The notes beneath the pieces are model-generated. The model did not search any database and was not told the DNA's origin. It saw nothing but the letters and a program-made list of their open reading frames with translations. Made by a program: the position numbers and the translations under genes. Of a stretch of 64,000 nt of DNA, positions 35,083 to 43,664 are shown piece after piece. Each line of letters begins with the position of its first letter. The stretch's first letter is position 1. Origin of the DNA: Sulfuriferula nivalis (GTDB taxonomy: Bacteria > Pseudomonadota > Gammaproteobacteria > Burkholderiales > Sulfuriferulaceae); the NCBI RefSeq assembly GCF_009937995.1, contig NZ_AP021881.1, forward strand, positions 1,116,001-1,180,000. Direction: 5' to 3'.

Positions 35083-37026
35083 TTACTCATCTGACAGATG
35101 TCTGATCTGCTCAAAAAATGCAACCACTTCGCCTTCAATACGGCTACGTTTCATGGGTGGCAGGCTTTGCCAGATGCGGCGGCCATAAGGTTTGGTGACT
35201 AATCTGGGATCGCAGATCATGAGTACGCCGTGATCAGTTTCATCGCGGATTAACCTGCCTGCGCCTTGTTTGAGGGTGATAACGGCGTGGGGGAGCTGGT
35301 ATTCCATGAATGCGTTGCCGCCGTTCTGGTTGATTTGCTGCAGGCGCGCGGCGAGCACAGGGTCGTCTGGTGGCGAGAATGGGAGTTTGTCGATAATCAC
35401 TAAAGACAAAGCTTCGCCTTTGACGTCTATGCCTTCCCAGAAGCTCTGGCTGCCGAGTAATACCGCGTTGCCTAACTCTCTGAATCGGGTTAATAGCTCG
35501 GTACGTGAGCTATCACCTTGCATGAGGATGGGGTAGTCGAGTTGTTGTGCCTCAAATGCAGCAGTTAACAAATCCCTGGCTTCACGCATGGCTCGCAGCG
35601 CGGTGAACAGCATGAAAGCGCGCCCGCCACTGGCTTTGATTAATGGTAAGGCCGCCTCGACGACGGCTTTAGTGTAATTGGGTGTGTTCGGCTCAGGGAT
35701 GTTGCTGGGCAGGTAGAACATAGCCTGGGAGGCGTATTCAAACGGACTTTCCCAACTCTGGCTCGCACTATTTAACAGCCCAAGTTGTGAGCGATAGTGA
35801 CTGAAATCGCCTTTGACCGAGAGTGTGGCCGAAGTAAATATCCAGGCACGGGCATTGTCTTCTATTTGTTTGGTGAAAATGTCTGCAACCGAGAGCGGGG
35901 TAGTGTTGAGCGTGAGCGCATGGCTGAACGCTTCTATCCAGCGTACGCTGTCGGCAGGGACGGGCTGCTGCCATTTGGCAAGTAGTGTGGCTATTTCTAC
36001 GCCGCGCTGCCATACGCTTTCCAGCCCCGGTGAACGTTGTGCCTGACTCTCCAGATGTTGGTTGAGTGTTTGCAATGCGAGCTCACAGGCGTCGAGTGCG
36101 TCGCTGTAGCCATCACGCTGGGCGACTTTGTCTAATGCCCAGCGTCCGCTGTCTTCCTGAAAAACCAGGCGTAAGTCACGGGCAGCCTTGTCCAGTGCCA
36201 CGGCTGCATCGGGCAGGGGTAGATAATCCTTGCAGCCGGCTACGGCTTCCATGCGTGCGTCACGGGCAAGTTCGATGATTTGCCCCGTGGAAATTGTGAC
36301 GCCAAAGAATAGCCCTGCTGTTTCGGGGAGTTGATGCGCTTCGTCGAATACCACCGTGTTGCAGGCAGGCAATAATTCTGCGACACCCTCATCACGTAAC
36401 CATACATCAGCAAAGAACAGATGATGATTAACGACGATGATGTCGGCTTCCATTGCTTTCTTGCGGGCTTCGAGTACGAAACATTGTTTGTGATGCGGGC
36501 AATCGCTGCCTAAACAATTATCCCGGCTGGAAGTGACATAACGCCAGATTGGCGCGTCTTCAGGAACGCCAGATAATTCAGCCTTGTCGCCAGTTTTGCT
36601 GTGTTCGGCAAAGACCCGTACTTGTTCCAAGTGGACAACATCTTCACGATTCATGAAGCGGCCATCTTCACGAGCGCGTTCGAGATGATAATGGCAGACG
36701 TAATTGGCGCGGCCTTTGAGTAACGCAATAATCGCAGGTACTCCCAAAGCGCCGCGTACCGCTGGCAAGTCACGGTGAAATAACTGGTCTTGCAGGTTTT
36801 TTGTGCCAGTGGAAATGATGACTTTGCCGCCATGCAATAGGGCAGGGGTCAGATATGCCAGTGTTTTGCCTGTGCCTGTACCTGCTTCGGCAATCAGTGT
36901 GGTTTGATTGGCGATGGCCTCATGTACGGCACGTGCCATTTCAATTTGTTGGGTGCGTGCACGAAAACCAGGTATGACAGCAGCTAGTGGCCCATCAGGT
37001 GAAAATGCAACTTCTATATCAACCAT
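35083..37026 (-). CDS. yoaA: DinG/YoaA-family ATP-dependent DNA helicase
   Basis: A 647-residue XPD-like superfamily 2 helicase: Walker A EAGTGTGKT, DEAH box in VVFDEAHQLPE, NHHLFFAD, motif VI QGAGRLIRDETD. Cysteines in NYVCHYH, NCLGSDCPHHKQC form the Fe-S cluster pattern of the DinG/XPD group. Length and motif set favour YoaA over DinG. It acts in DNA damage tolerance; in E. coli YoaA pairs with the chi subunit of polymerase III. It overlaps the upstream lplT gene by eight bases. Confidence 0.88.
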   Translation of the reverse strand: MVDIEVAFSPDGPLAAVIPGFRARTQQIEMARAVHEAIANQTTLIAEAGTGTGKTLAYLTPALLHGGKVIISTGTKNLQDQLFHRDLPAVRGALGVPAIIALLKGRANYVCHYHLERAREDGRFMNREDVVHLEQVRVFAEHSKTGDKAELSGVPEDAPIWRYVTSSRDNCLGSDCPHHKQCFVLEARKKAMEADIIVVNHHLFFADVWLRDEGVAELLPACNTVVFDEAHQLPETAGLFFGVTISTGQIIELARDARMEAVAGCKDYLPLPDAAVALDKAARDLRLVFQEDSGRWALDKVAQRDGYSDALDACELALQTLNQHLESQAQRSPGLESVWQRGVEIATLLAKWQQPVPADSVRWIEAFSHALTLNTTPLSVADIFTKQIEDNARAWIFTSATLSVKGDFSHYRSQLGLLNSASQSWESPFEYASQAMFYLPSNIPEPNTPNYTKAVVEAALPLIKASGGRAFMLFTALRAMREARDLLTAAFEAQQLDYPILMQGDSSRTELLTRFRELGNAVLLGSQSFWEGIDVKGEALSLVIIDKLPFSPPDDPVLAARLQQINQNGGNAFMEYQLPHAVITLKQGAGRLIRDETDHGVLMICDPRLVTKPYGRRIWQSLPPMKRSRIEGEVVAFFEQIRHLSDE

Positions 37027-38245
37027 GTTGTTCAGGATCGATATGTCGATAATGAATTTGGATGATTAACATGGACAAACTGATAAATACACCAAAGACG
37101 ATGGTAATGGCATTAATCGACCAGTTTGCATGATCAAGTATGGCGTACAGACCCAGCATGAGCAAAATTGACAGGTTCTCGTTAAAGTTCTGCACCGCAA
37201 TCGAATGCCCCGCACCCATTAGTAAATGGCCGCGATGTTGTAGCAGGGCATTCATGGGGACGACAAAGAAACCACCCAACATGCCGATTACCCCTAATAA
37301 AATTGCAGCAATAATTGGTGAGGTAACAAATATCATACTAATTACTACCAGACCCATGATGATACCCGCCGGGATGACTTTAATGGCCTGATTGAGTGAG
37401 ACGTAACGTCCTGCGATGACAGCGCCAATGGCTATGCCTATGGCGACGGTTGCGGTGAGCTGAGTGGCTTGCTGGATATCGAATTTTAATACCAGCACTG
37501 CCCAGGTTAAGATGACAAGTCGTAATGTCGCACCTGCGCCCCAAAACAGGGTGGTGACTGCCAAGGAAACCTCGCCTAATGGGTCACGCCACAGTTGTAA
37601 AAAACTTTGCCAGAAATCACGTACCAGCGAAATCGGATCGCGTTTTGTGGGCTTGTGATCGGGTGCGGTTTTAGGAATAAGCAGATTACATGCGGCAGCT
37701 GATATATATAAACCGATAATGAGGACGATGGCGAATTTGGCAACATCGAATCCAGCAAGCATCGGCAGCTCAAGAGATATGGTCTGTAATAATGTTGGGT
37801 TAAGCATCACACCACCAATAATGGCGCCCAATATAATTGCTAACACGGTTGCACCTTCCATCCATGCGTTGGCAACGACTAATTGATCGGCAGCTAAATA
37901 TTCGGTCAAGATGCCGTATTTTGCAGGTGAGTATGCAGCAGCACCCAGTCCGACAATGCCATAGGCAAAAAGCGGGTTGAGCCCGAGCAACATGCCAATA
38001 CAGCCGAGCAGTTTAATATTGTTGCTGATAAACATGACTCGCCCTTTAGGCAGAGCATCTGAGAACGCACCAACAAAAGGAGCCAGTACGATGTAGGAGA
38101 ATACAAAAAACTCTTGCAGGACTGGGGTGTGCCAGCTGGGCGCATTCAGTTCAACCAGCAGGGCAATTGCAGCAAACAACAGTGCGTTGTCCGCTAGCGC
38201 AGATAAAAACTGCGCGATTAAAATAATGTAAAAGCCAAAATTCAT
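37019..38245 (-). CDS. lplT: Lysophospholipid transporter LplT (MFS)
   Basis: A 408-residue major facilitator protein with about 11-12 transmembrane helices; the opening FYIILIAQFLSALADNALLF and the YSPAKYGILTEYL segment are typical of LplT. LplT flips lysophospholipids inward for re-acylation. No aas acyltransferase gene lies next to it here. It is in a three-gene - strand run with a membrane protein upstream and yoaA downstream. Confidence 0.87.
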   Translation of the reverse strand: MNFGFYIILIAQFLSALADNALLFAAIALLVELNAPSWHTPVLQEFFVFSYIVLAPFVGAFSDALPKGRVMFISNNIKLLGCIGMLLGLNPLFAYGIVGLGAAAYSPAKYGILTEYLAADQLVVANAWMEGATVLAIILGAIIGGVMLNPTLLQTISLELPMLAGFDVAKFAIVLIIGLYISAAACNLLIPKTAPDHKPTKRDPISLVRDFWQSFLQLWRDPLGEVSLAVTTLFWGAGATLRLVILTWAVLVLKFDIQQATQLTATVAIGIAIGAVIAGRYVSLNQAIKVIPAGIIMGLVVISMIFVTSPIIAAILLGVIGMLGGFFVVPMNALLQHRGHLLMGAGHSIAVQNFNENLSILLMLGLYAILDHANWSINAITIVFGVFISLSMLIIQIHYRHIDPEQHG

Positions 38246-38253
38246 GTATGGGT

Positions 38254-38805
38254 TTATTGTGGACTGGAATCAGATTTTGATTTAGCCATGGCTTTAAGCA
38301 TGGCTTCTTGTTCAGCAAATGAGGGCGCGCGGCTACGGCTATTGAGTGCAGGATCTTTACCCGGTGCAACATGTCCACCACGCTCTTGTTCCTTGAGTTG
38401 CAGGTACTCGTCCAGACCTTCATCGGTATAGCGTCCGCGATAGTTCTTAGGCATTTGAGCTGCTGGCTTGTTTTTATAAGCCTGTATGCGCAGAGCTTTA
38501 TTTATAGAAGCAACGCGATCTTCTATCCAGCGTATATCATAAGCAGCAAAGGTGGCGATTGCTGCAAATATTGCCAAACCTATCATGCCGTGCCCCATTA
38601 TAACTAAAGCAATTATCGCAATTGTTGATAAGCGATAAACCCATGCACCACGCACTTCATCTAAATAGTCACGATGGAGTCCGGACGGGAAAATAGCCAG
38701 CAATTGATAAGCTAATTTGCGCTGCTTCATTTGCTCAACCAGCTTTAAATTCGTGGTTTGCAGCCCTTCACCTTCTAAATTGAGCTTTTTCCATGCATTA
38801 CTCAT
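38254..38805 (-). CDS. Uncharacterised two-span membrane protein
   Basis: About 183 residues from the ATG at 38805 (a start three codons earlier is possible). A basic N-terminal part (EQMKQRKLAYQLLAIFPSG) leads to two adjacent hydrophobic helices (YRLSTIAIIALVIMGHG; MIGLAIFAAIATFAAY) and a long, charged cytoplasmic tail. No domain recognised. It precedes lplT by eight bases and is probably cotranscribed; the divergent LysR gene is on the other side. Confidence 0.7.
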   Translation of the reverse strand: MSNAWKKLNLEGEGLQTTNLKLVEQMKQRKLAYQLLAIFPSGLHRDYLDEVRGAWVYRLSTIAIIALVIMGHGMIGLAIFAAIATFAAYDIRWIEDRVASINKALRIQAYKNKPAAQMPKNYRGRYTDEGLDEYLQLKEQERGGHVAPGKDPALNSRSRAPSFAEQEAMLKAMAKSKSDSSPQ

Positions 38806-38879
38806 TATTTGCACCTATCTTCATCACTCTAAATATGATTGAATGTGACTGTTATTGTCATTTTTAACGTAAACCCGAT

Positions 38880-39785
38880 ATGGCCGATCGTCGACTTCAA
38901 GTATTCTACACCGTCGCCAAGCAATTGAGCTTTACTAAAGCTGCAGAATGTTTATGTATGACCCAACCTGCAGTGACTTTTCAGGTTAAACAACTGGAGG
39001 CGCAGCTTAATATCAGCCTGTTTGAACGCAGTCCCAGTAAGATTACTTTGACGCCAGCTGGCGAGTTGGCGATGCATTATGCTGAAAATATTTTGAATCT
39101 GACTACTGAAATGGAAAGTCGTCTTGCGGAAATGAGCGAAGCGACGAGTGGTACGCTCACCATAGGCGCATCAACTACAATAGCAGACTATATGTTACCG
39201 CAAATGTTGGGTTTGTTTAAGGCACGTTTTCCGCAGGTGCAATTGCGCTTGAGTGTGGCAAACTCACAAAATATCGAAAATCGTGTGATTGATCATAGTC
39301 TGGATGTGGGTTTGGTTGAGTCACCTTCGCATCATGTAAGCCTGGTAACGCAAGTGTTATATCAGGATGATCTGGTGGTCATTTGTGCGGCAAATCATCC
39401 ATGGGCAGGGATGGCGAGCATACATCCCGAACAATTAAGCCAGGAGCCGTATATTGGTCGCGAGTTGGGTTCAGGTACGCGTGAAGTGGTTGATCAATAT
39501 TTGCGTGAGCATAAAATCCAGCCGGAATCACTGGATGTGGTGATGGAGTTAGGTAGTCCAGAAGCCATTAAAGGTGCAGTAGAAGCTGGCTTGGGTGTTG
39601 CCATCGTTTCCAGAATTACGGTGATGAAAGAACAAAAGCTGGGCAAGCTTATCGCCATCCCGTTGATTCCTGTATTGCGGCGTGATTTGACGCTGGTTTA
39701 TACACAGGAAAAATTTCGTTCCAAGTTATTACAATCCTTTATCGATTTAATTATTGATATACCTCAATCATCATCTATAGGTTAA
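38880..39785 (+). CDS. LysR-type transcriptional regulator (CysL/CbbR-like)
   Basis: A 301-residue LysR protein with N-terminal helix-turn-helix (LSFTKAAECLCMTQPAVTFQ) and full effector domain (GTLTIGASTTIADYMLP; GRELGSGTREVVD). The effector domain type is near that of CbbR/CysL. Targets are not shown by sequence; neighbours downstream are a pseudo-amidotransferase and an unknown gene, with only four bases to the former, so it may be cotranscribed with them. Confidence 0.85.
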   Translation: MADRRLQVFYTVAKQLSFTKAAECLCMTQPAVTFQVKQLEAQLNISLFERSPSKITLTPAGELAMHYAENILNLTTEMESRLAEMSEATSGTLTIGASTTIADYMLPQMLGLFKARFPQVQLRLSVANSQNIENRVIDHSLDVGLVESPSHHVSLVTQVLYQDDLVVICAANHPWAGMASIHPEQLSQEPYIGRELGSGTREVVDQYLREHKIQPESLDVVMELGSPEAIKGAVEAGLGVAIVSRITVMKEQKLGKLIAIPLIPVLRRDLTLVYTQEKFRSKLLQSFIDLIIDIPQSSSIG

Positions 39786-39789
39786 TGTT

Positions 39790-40530
39790 ATGAAGCGTTT
39801 TATGTTAGTGCAGCACTCGTATTCTGAATTTTTGGGTATGGTAGAAAAACAACTGGAATCACGTAATATCGGTTTCCAATATCAACGCCCATTTTTAGGG
39901 GTGGATTTACCCAGTACCGCAACACAGCATGATGCATTATGGCTGCTGGGTGGTGCTTATCCCATCACAGATGAAGAAGCTTGCCCTTGGGTAGAGCAAG
40001 AACTGCGTTTATTGACCAATTTCAAAAAAATGAACCGTCCTGTAGTGGGCATAGGTTTCGGCGCGTTGGTGATGATATTGCAAGCAGGTGGTGAAGTGAC
40101 GGATGAGCCTTATTTCAACGCATACTGGACGACTTGCCATAAAACTGAAGCCGGTAAGGATGATTTGTTAGCCAATGCTGTGGATGGTAAAAAGCTATTG
40201 GTAATGTATAACGGCGATGCCACCTTGCCAGAAGGTATGGAACCTATTGTCGTTGATGATAATGGGCACTGGCTGGCGGTGCGTACTGATGATTTGAGCT
40301 ATGCGATGCTATTCCGCCCAGAAATCAAACCTGGCATGATAGAAGATATGCTGATGGAAGATAACCGTCCATTGCCTGATAATATCGGTGAAATTTTAGC
40401 TGAGGCGCGCGAGCGTTGGCCTGTTAATCAGCAAATTTCAGCCGATATTTGTTTGGCATTGGTGACGGCGTTGGATTTGATGACCGAGCGTCATAAAATG
40501 CCTGTTTTTAATTTGAACGTAGTGAAGTAA
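39790..40530 (+). CDS. Class I glutamine amidotransferase-like protein lacking the catalytic Cys
   Basis: A 246-residue protein with the GATase1 outline: an N-terminal strand (MLVQHS), LWLLGGAYPITDEE like the usual oxyanion strand, and PVVGIGFGALVM where active enzymes have G-x-C-x-G. The nucleophile position (Gly89) is not Cys, so glutaminase activity is not expected. It may be a binding or regulatory derivative. It lies four bases behind the LysR regulator and two bases ahead of the next gene, suggesting one transcript. Confidence 0.7.
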   Translation: MKRFMLVQHSYSEFLGMVEKQLESRNIGFQYQRPFLGVDLPSTATQHDALWLLGGAYPITDEEACPWVEQELRLLTNFKKMNRPVVGIGFGALVMILQAGGEVTDEPYFNAYWTTCHKTEAGKDDLLANAVDGKKLLVMYNGDATLPEGMEPIVVDDNGHWLAVRTDDLSYAMLFRPEIKPGMIEDMLMEDNRPLPDNIGEILAEARERWPVNQQISADICLALVTALDLMTERHKMPVFNLNVVK

Positions 40531-40532
40531 AT

Positions 40533-40892
40533 ATGGTTGCGACAGAAAAAGATTTACTTAAACATTTTCGTGCGCTAGACCCTGTGCAACAGCAAAGTGC
40601 GTTGGATTATCTGGCCTTTCTGGCAAGTCGTCCGTCGCAGCTTGCTGCTGTGGATTTGCCGCAACCTGTGGATATTCCCCGTCCAGAAGAAGAATCAGTC
40701 GTCAAGGCAATCAAACGTCTGCGTGCGACTTATCCTATGCTGGAGCCAAATAAGTTACTCAATGACACTTCGAATCAGATGACGCGTCATATGTTACATA
40801 GCGTGCCGGCAGTGGAAGTGGTTGATGAACTGGAGCGCGTGTTTCGTCAGCACTATGAAACTTATATTGCAAAATTTAATACATGTACTTAG
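40533..40892 (+). CDS. Uncharacterised protein (119 aa)
   Basis: A 119-residue soluble protein with two helical parts (LLKHFRALDPVQQQSALDYL; MLHSVPAVEVVDELERVF) and a Pro-rich middle. Family unknown. It is tightly packed behind the amidotransferase-like gene and overlaps arsR by 10 bases, so it belongs to the same transcript. Confidence 0.7.
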   Translation: MVATEKDLLKHFRALDPVQQQSALDYLAFLASRPSQLAAVDLPQPVDIPRPEEESVVKAIKRLRATYPMLEPNKLLNDTSNQMTRHMLHSVPAVEVVDELERVFRQHYETYIAKFNTCT

Positions 40893-41230
40893 AAGCTGAT
40901 TTTTTCGATGCGCTTGCCGACGATACGCGTCGTCGGATGTTGGCACTGATCACGCGCGAAGGGGAGTTGTGCGTGTGTGAATTGCATTATGCGCTGGATG
41001 TGCTGCAGCCTAAAGTGTCGCGTCATCTCGCGATATTGCGTGATGCCGGGGTGTTGAGCATGCGGCGAGATGGAACCTGGATTTTTTACCGCATCAACTC
41101 AGCGTTGCCTGCCTGGGCGCTGACTATTCTGGATACTATGAATCCTGTTTGGCAGTCCATGCCAAATTGTCAACAAGATCATCAACGTCTGATGGTGATG
41201 ATTAATCGTCCTGTGCGCTGTTGTGGTTGA
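40883..41230 (+). CDS. arsR: ArsR-family metalloregulator
   Basis: A 115-residue winged-helix repressor with the arsenic-binding motif ELCVCEL and PKVSRHLAILRDAGVLSMRRDGTWIFYRI. It represses ars genes until As(III) or Sb(III) binds the cysteines. The arsB start follows 26 bases later but is truncated, so the regulator no longer controls an intact efflux pump here. It overlaps the upstream small gene. Confidence 0.9.
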   Translation: MYLEADFFDALADDTRRRMLALITREGELCVCELHYALDVLQPKVSRHLAILRDAGVLSMRRDGTWIFYRINSALPAWALTILDTMNPVWQSMPNCQQDHQRLMVMINRPVRCCG

Positions 41231-41256
41231 TAGTCTCATACTGTAGATAGCTGACT

Positions 41257-41457
41257 ATGCTATTGGTTGCCATCGTCATTTTTCTGGTTACTTTGGCTTT
41301 GGTGATCAAGCAGCCTGCTGGCTTGGGTATTGGCACGTCGGCATGGCTGGGTGCTGGTGCGGCGCTGCTTGTGGGTGTGGTTACTGTTCAGGATATACCC
41401 GTAGTGTGGGCCATCGTCTGGGATGCGACATTTACGCTTATCTCACACAAGACCTAA
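41257..41457 (+). pseudogene. arsB: Truncated arsB (arsenite efflux pump), first ~60 codons
   Basis: The frame starts like Ars[21 protein letters not shown], then [17 protein letters not shown] and [15 protein letters not shown], all standard for the first two membrane helices. Similarity ends near 41440 and the frame runs into noncoding sequence with a stop (ISHKT). A full ArsB has over 400 residues. The break marks the left side of the quorum-sensing island that follows; no other part of arsB is present in the window. Confidence 0.8.
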
Positions 41458-41480
41458 TTTCTCTAATCGCAAGAACTGCC

Positions 41481-42194
41481 TTATGTCAACAAACCCAGCA
41501 TTGCTGCTCGAATTACTGCTGTAGTTTTGTTAGGTGTATTTAGCTTGGTGATAGTATTGTTAATATGAAAATTGACAGTACGCTCTGAGATATTCAAAAT
41601 GTATGAAATTTCGTTTGAGGTCTTGCCGTCCCCGGTCCATTTCAATACCTCGATTTCTCTAGGTGTTAGTTGTACCAAAGATTCCGGTAACATTTTTGGT
41701 GTAAGTCGCTGTGCCATTGTCATGTGCGCTAATTGAGCAAGCCATGACATTTTGCATCCGTTAACCTGGATCTCATCATCGGAGATTAGTGTATCCGCGC
41801 GAGCTAGCGACAACAATCCCCTTACACCGTTTATATCTCGGCTTGATTGAGCCCAGCCAACCTCTAATCCAAACGACCGAGCCTCTTCCCAAAGTTCATG
41901 AGTAGTAGAAAATAAATCTTCCGACCAAATAAACGGCAATGTTGAATGCATCCCACGCTGCACAGTTGGGTCAGTAGCAATATAGTTATGCTCTTCATAT
42001 TGTTTTTGCCATACGAGCGGATAATTGCTAAACATGGCAACTTTTGGCCGTGTTAATGGGATGGGCATGCGAACACCGTAGGCGCAATGGTCAAATCCAA
42101 GATCACGTGCAAACGAAGTTACCATTTTAAACAATTCGTGCTCACATTTAATGGAAAGTAGAGCGTGAATTTTATCCTCTTGCCAAGTTATCAT
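41481..42194 (-). CDS. luxR: LuxR-type quorum-sensing regulator
   Basis: A 237-residue regulator. The autoinducer-binding domain keeps the usual acyl-homoserine-lactone contacts: W-x3-Y in WQKQYEEHNYIATDP, Asp-Pro in the same block, and a Trp in PFIWSED; the C-terminal LuxR helix-turn-helix has LTPREIEVLKW, GKTSNEISYILNISERTVNFH. It is divergent from rsaM and luxI and ends about 40 bases from the truncated arsB. It most likely binds the lux box upstream of luxI when the signal is present. Confidence 0.93.
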   Translation of the reverse strand: MITWQEDKIHALLSIKCEHELFKMVTSFARDLGFDHCAYGVRMPIPLTRPKVAMFSNYPLVWQKQYEEHNYIATDPTVQRGMHSTLPFIWSEDLFSTTHELWEEARSFGLEVGWAQSSRDINGVRGLLSLARADTLISDDEIQVNGCKMSWLAQLAHMTMAQRLTPKMLPESLVQLTPREIEVLKWTGDGKTSNEISYILNISERTVNFHINNTITKLNTPNKTTAVIRAAMLGLLT

Positions 42195-42342
42195 CTAATG
42201 CCCTCATTCGATAAATGTGTCACACACACTAAGTGAAAAATATACTAAATTACCATATTTTCTAATATTTATGTAGGATTGATTCGTATTTTATATTGGA
42301 TTTAATCTTCCTGTTAGCTTTCGCATTAGCTTGTTATGTTTC

Positions 42343-42358
42343 TGACATGTTACTGTCA
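42343..42358. promoter_or_regulatory. Palindrome upstream of the rsaM-like gene
   Basis: TGACA (42343-42347), six bases, TGTCA (42354-42358): a perfect inverted repeat in the luxR-rsaM intergenic region, six bases before the ATG at 42364. A direct repeat TTAGCTT occurs just before it. It could be an operator for LuxR or RsaM, but it does not match the lux box pattern. Confidence 0.35.
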
Positions 42359-42363
42359 ATTTT

Positions 42364-42822
42364 ATGACATTTAATAATTCAGGTAGCTTCAATCAATCCG
42401 ATAATGAAGTGCAGCTTGGTGATTCTTCCCATATGAACAGGATATCCACAGATAGTTACGTGCGTATGACACACAAATCATTGTTATCACTCTCGTTGGT
42501 GCATTTATTATCTGGGGTTGATCTTGATAGTCTAGATGTGAATGTGCGTGAAGGAGCTAGTTTTACCAATATATCAGGCTATACGGAATGGGTTAGCATC
42601 ACAACGCCACTCATTAGCATAGGATGGGATTGGTGGCTAGATACACAGCAAAACGGATTTGTTTTAAGACGTATTGGCGCACCACGCAGCAATATTATGA
42701 TAGTCGATAGCATGCAGAAAGATTTAGATTACACCAGCGTTTCCATGCTCTTGGAGGACGTTATTGATAACTTTAACTGGAATGGAAGAGTTCTCGCGCA
42801 CATTGCAATTTGTTGTAGTTAG
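42364..42822 (+). CDS. rsaM: RsaM-like (DUF4902) quorum-sensing modulator
   Basis: A 152-residue protein between divergent luxR and luxI. The core STDSYVRMTHKSLLSLSL, SGYTEW, ISIGWDWWLD, RRIGAPRSNIMIVD and LLEDVIDNFNW matches my memory of the RsaM family, which lies between R and I genes in Burkholderia and some Pseudomonas and lowers AHL production. The ATG at 42364 has no clear ribosome site; an ATG at 42433 just before the conserved part is an alternative start. RsaM proteins lack a recognisable DNA-binding motif; their mechanism is not settled. Confidence 0.72.
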   Translation: MTFNNSGSFNQSDNEVQLGDSSHMNRISTDSYVRMTHKSLLSLSLVHLLSGVDLDSLDVNVREGASFTNISGYTEWVSITTPLISIGWDWWLDTQQNGFVLRRIGAPRSNIMIVDSMQKDLDYTSVSMLLEDVIDNFNWNGRVLAHIAICCS

Positions 42823-42829
42823 TCTGTCA

Positions 42830-42849
42830 ACCTGTAAGTGTTTACAGTT
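42830..42849. promoter_or_regulatory. lux box upstream of luxI
   Basis: ACCTGTAAGTGTTTACAGTT is a 20-base inverted repeat of the CTG-N10-CAG type, the standard LuxR-binding site. Its centre is about 72 bases before the luxI ATG at 42912, leaving room for a promoter overlapping it at the usual -42 position. It lies eight bases behind the rsaM stop, so luxI has its own autoregulated promoter. Confidence 0.85.
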
Positions 42850-42911
42850 ACTTAAAAATCCAAAAAAACGTCTAATCATATTCCATTACAACATGTTTTG
42901 GAGTGGTGCTA

Positions 42912-43514
42912 ATGCAAGTTATTTCTGGCGTATCGGAAGCGTTTTCAGCTGGAGTGTTTCCTGGTATTTTGCGCTATCGTCACAAAGTTTTCGTTGAACA
43001 GCTTGGCTGGGAGCTGTTTACGGAAAATGGGATGGAGCAAGATCAATTTGATCGTCCAGATACTATGTACGTTGTTGCTCAAGATGAAACGGGAGATATT
43101 TCAGGATGCGCAAGGTTGCTTCCGACCACTCATCCCTATCTATTGGGAGAAGTTTTCCCTCAGCTTCTTAATGGTTTGACACCACCACGTTCCTCTGATG
43201 TTTGGGAATTATCACGATTCGCAGCAGTTGATTTCAACAGTCAAAATTCTTCGGCATTAGGTCAATTTTCATCACCTATTGCTATCCAGTTACTTAAAGA
43301 ATCAATTGCTTGTGCTGCAAAAAGTGGTGCAAAGCGCATCATCACTGTATCACCAATTGGGGTCGAAAGGCTTTTGCGTAAGGCAGGTTTCCAGGCGCAT
43401 CGAGCTGGCCCGCCGATGGTAATTGATGGACATCCCATATTTGCGTGTTGGATTGAGCTAAATCAATCATGTCATGCTCGTCTGAAATTGGGTGAAAACA
43501 GGTTGAATGGATAA
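42912..43514 (+). CDS. luxI: Acyl-homoserine lactone synthase LuxI
   Basis: From the ATG at 42912 this is 200 residues. The conserved LuxI residues are present: Arg in RYRHKVFVEQLGW, the Asp pair in DQFDRPD, Arg in GCARLLPTT and Glu/Arg in WELSRFAAV. It makes an N-acyl-homoserine lactone from S-adenosylmethionine and acyl-ACP; the acyl chain cannot be read from sequence. The upstream lux box indicates positive feedback. Confidence 0.93.
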   Translation: MQVISGVSEAFSAGVFPGILRYRHKVFVEQLGWELFTENGMEQDQFDRPDTMYVVAQDETGDISGCARLLPTTHPYLLGEVFPQLLNGLTPPRSSDVWELSRFAAVDFNSQNSSALGQFSSPIAIQLLKESIACAAKSGAKRIITVSPIGVERLLRKAGFQAHRAGPPMVIDGHPIFACWIELNQSCHARLKLGENRLNG

Positions 43515-43616
43515 ATGGAATGTAAAAAATTGTCATTTTATAACGTAAGAGCTATGGGTCCCATGCAAGAGTATTCCGATGAAAACAGATGCTTATTCCG
43601 ATCTCAAGTAGATAAG

Positions 43617-43664
43617 ATGACAAATATTAAGGAAGATAAGATGACAAATATTAAGGAAGATAAA
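43617..43664 (+). repeat. Tandem duplication of a ribosome site plus start codon
   Basis: Two 24-base copies (43617-43640 and 43641-43664), differing in one base, each contain ATG, ACAAATATT and AAGGAAG and encode MTNIKEDK. Each AAGGAAG is properly placed before the next ATG, so the GMC oxidoreductase gene has three stacked in-frame starts at 43617, 43641 and 43665, the last two with good ribosome sites. Confidence 0.8.

Noticed and set aside
43554-43564. Palindrome ATGGGTCCCAT before the GMC gene as a second lux box
   Set aside because: It is too short and lacks the CTG-N10-CAG pattern; no other lux box was found ahead of the island's structural genes.
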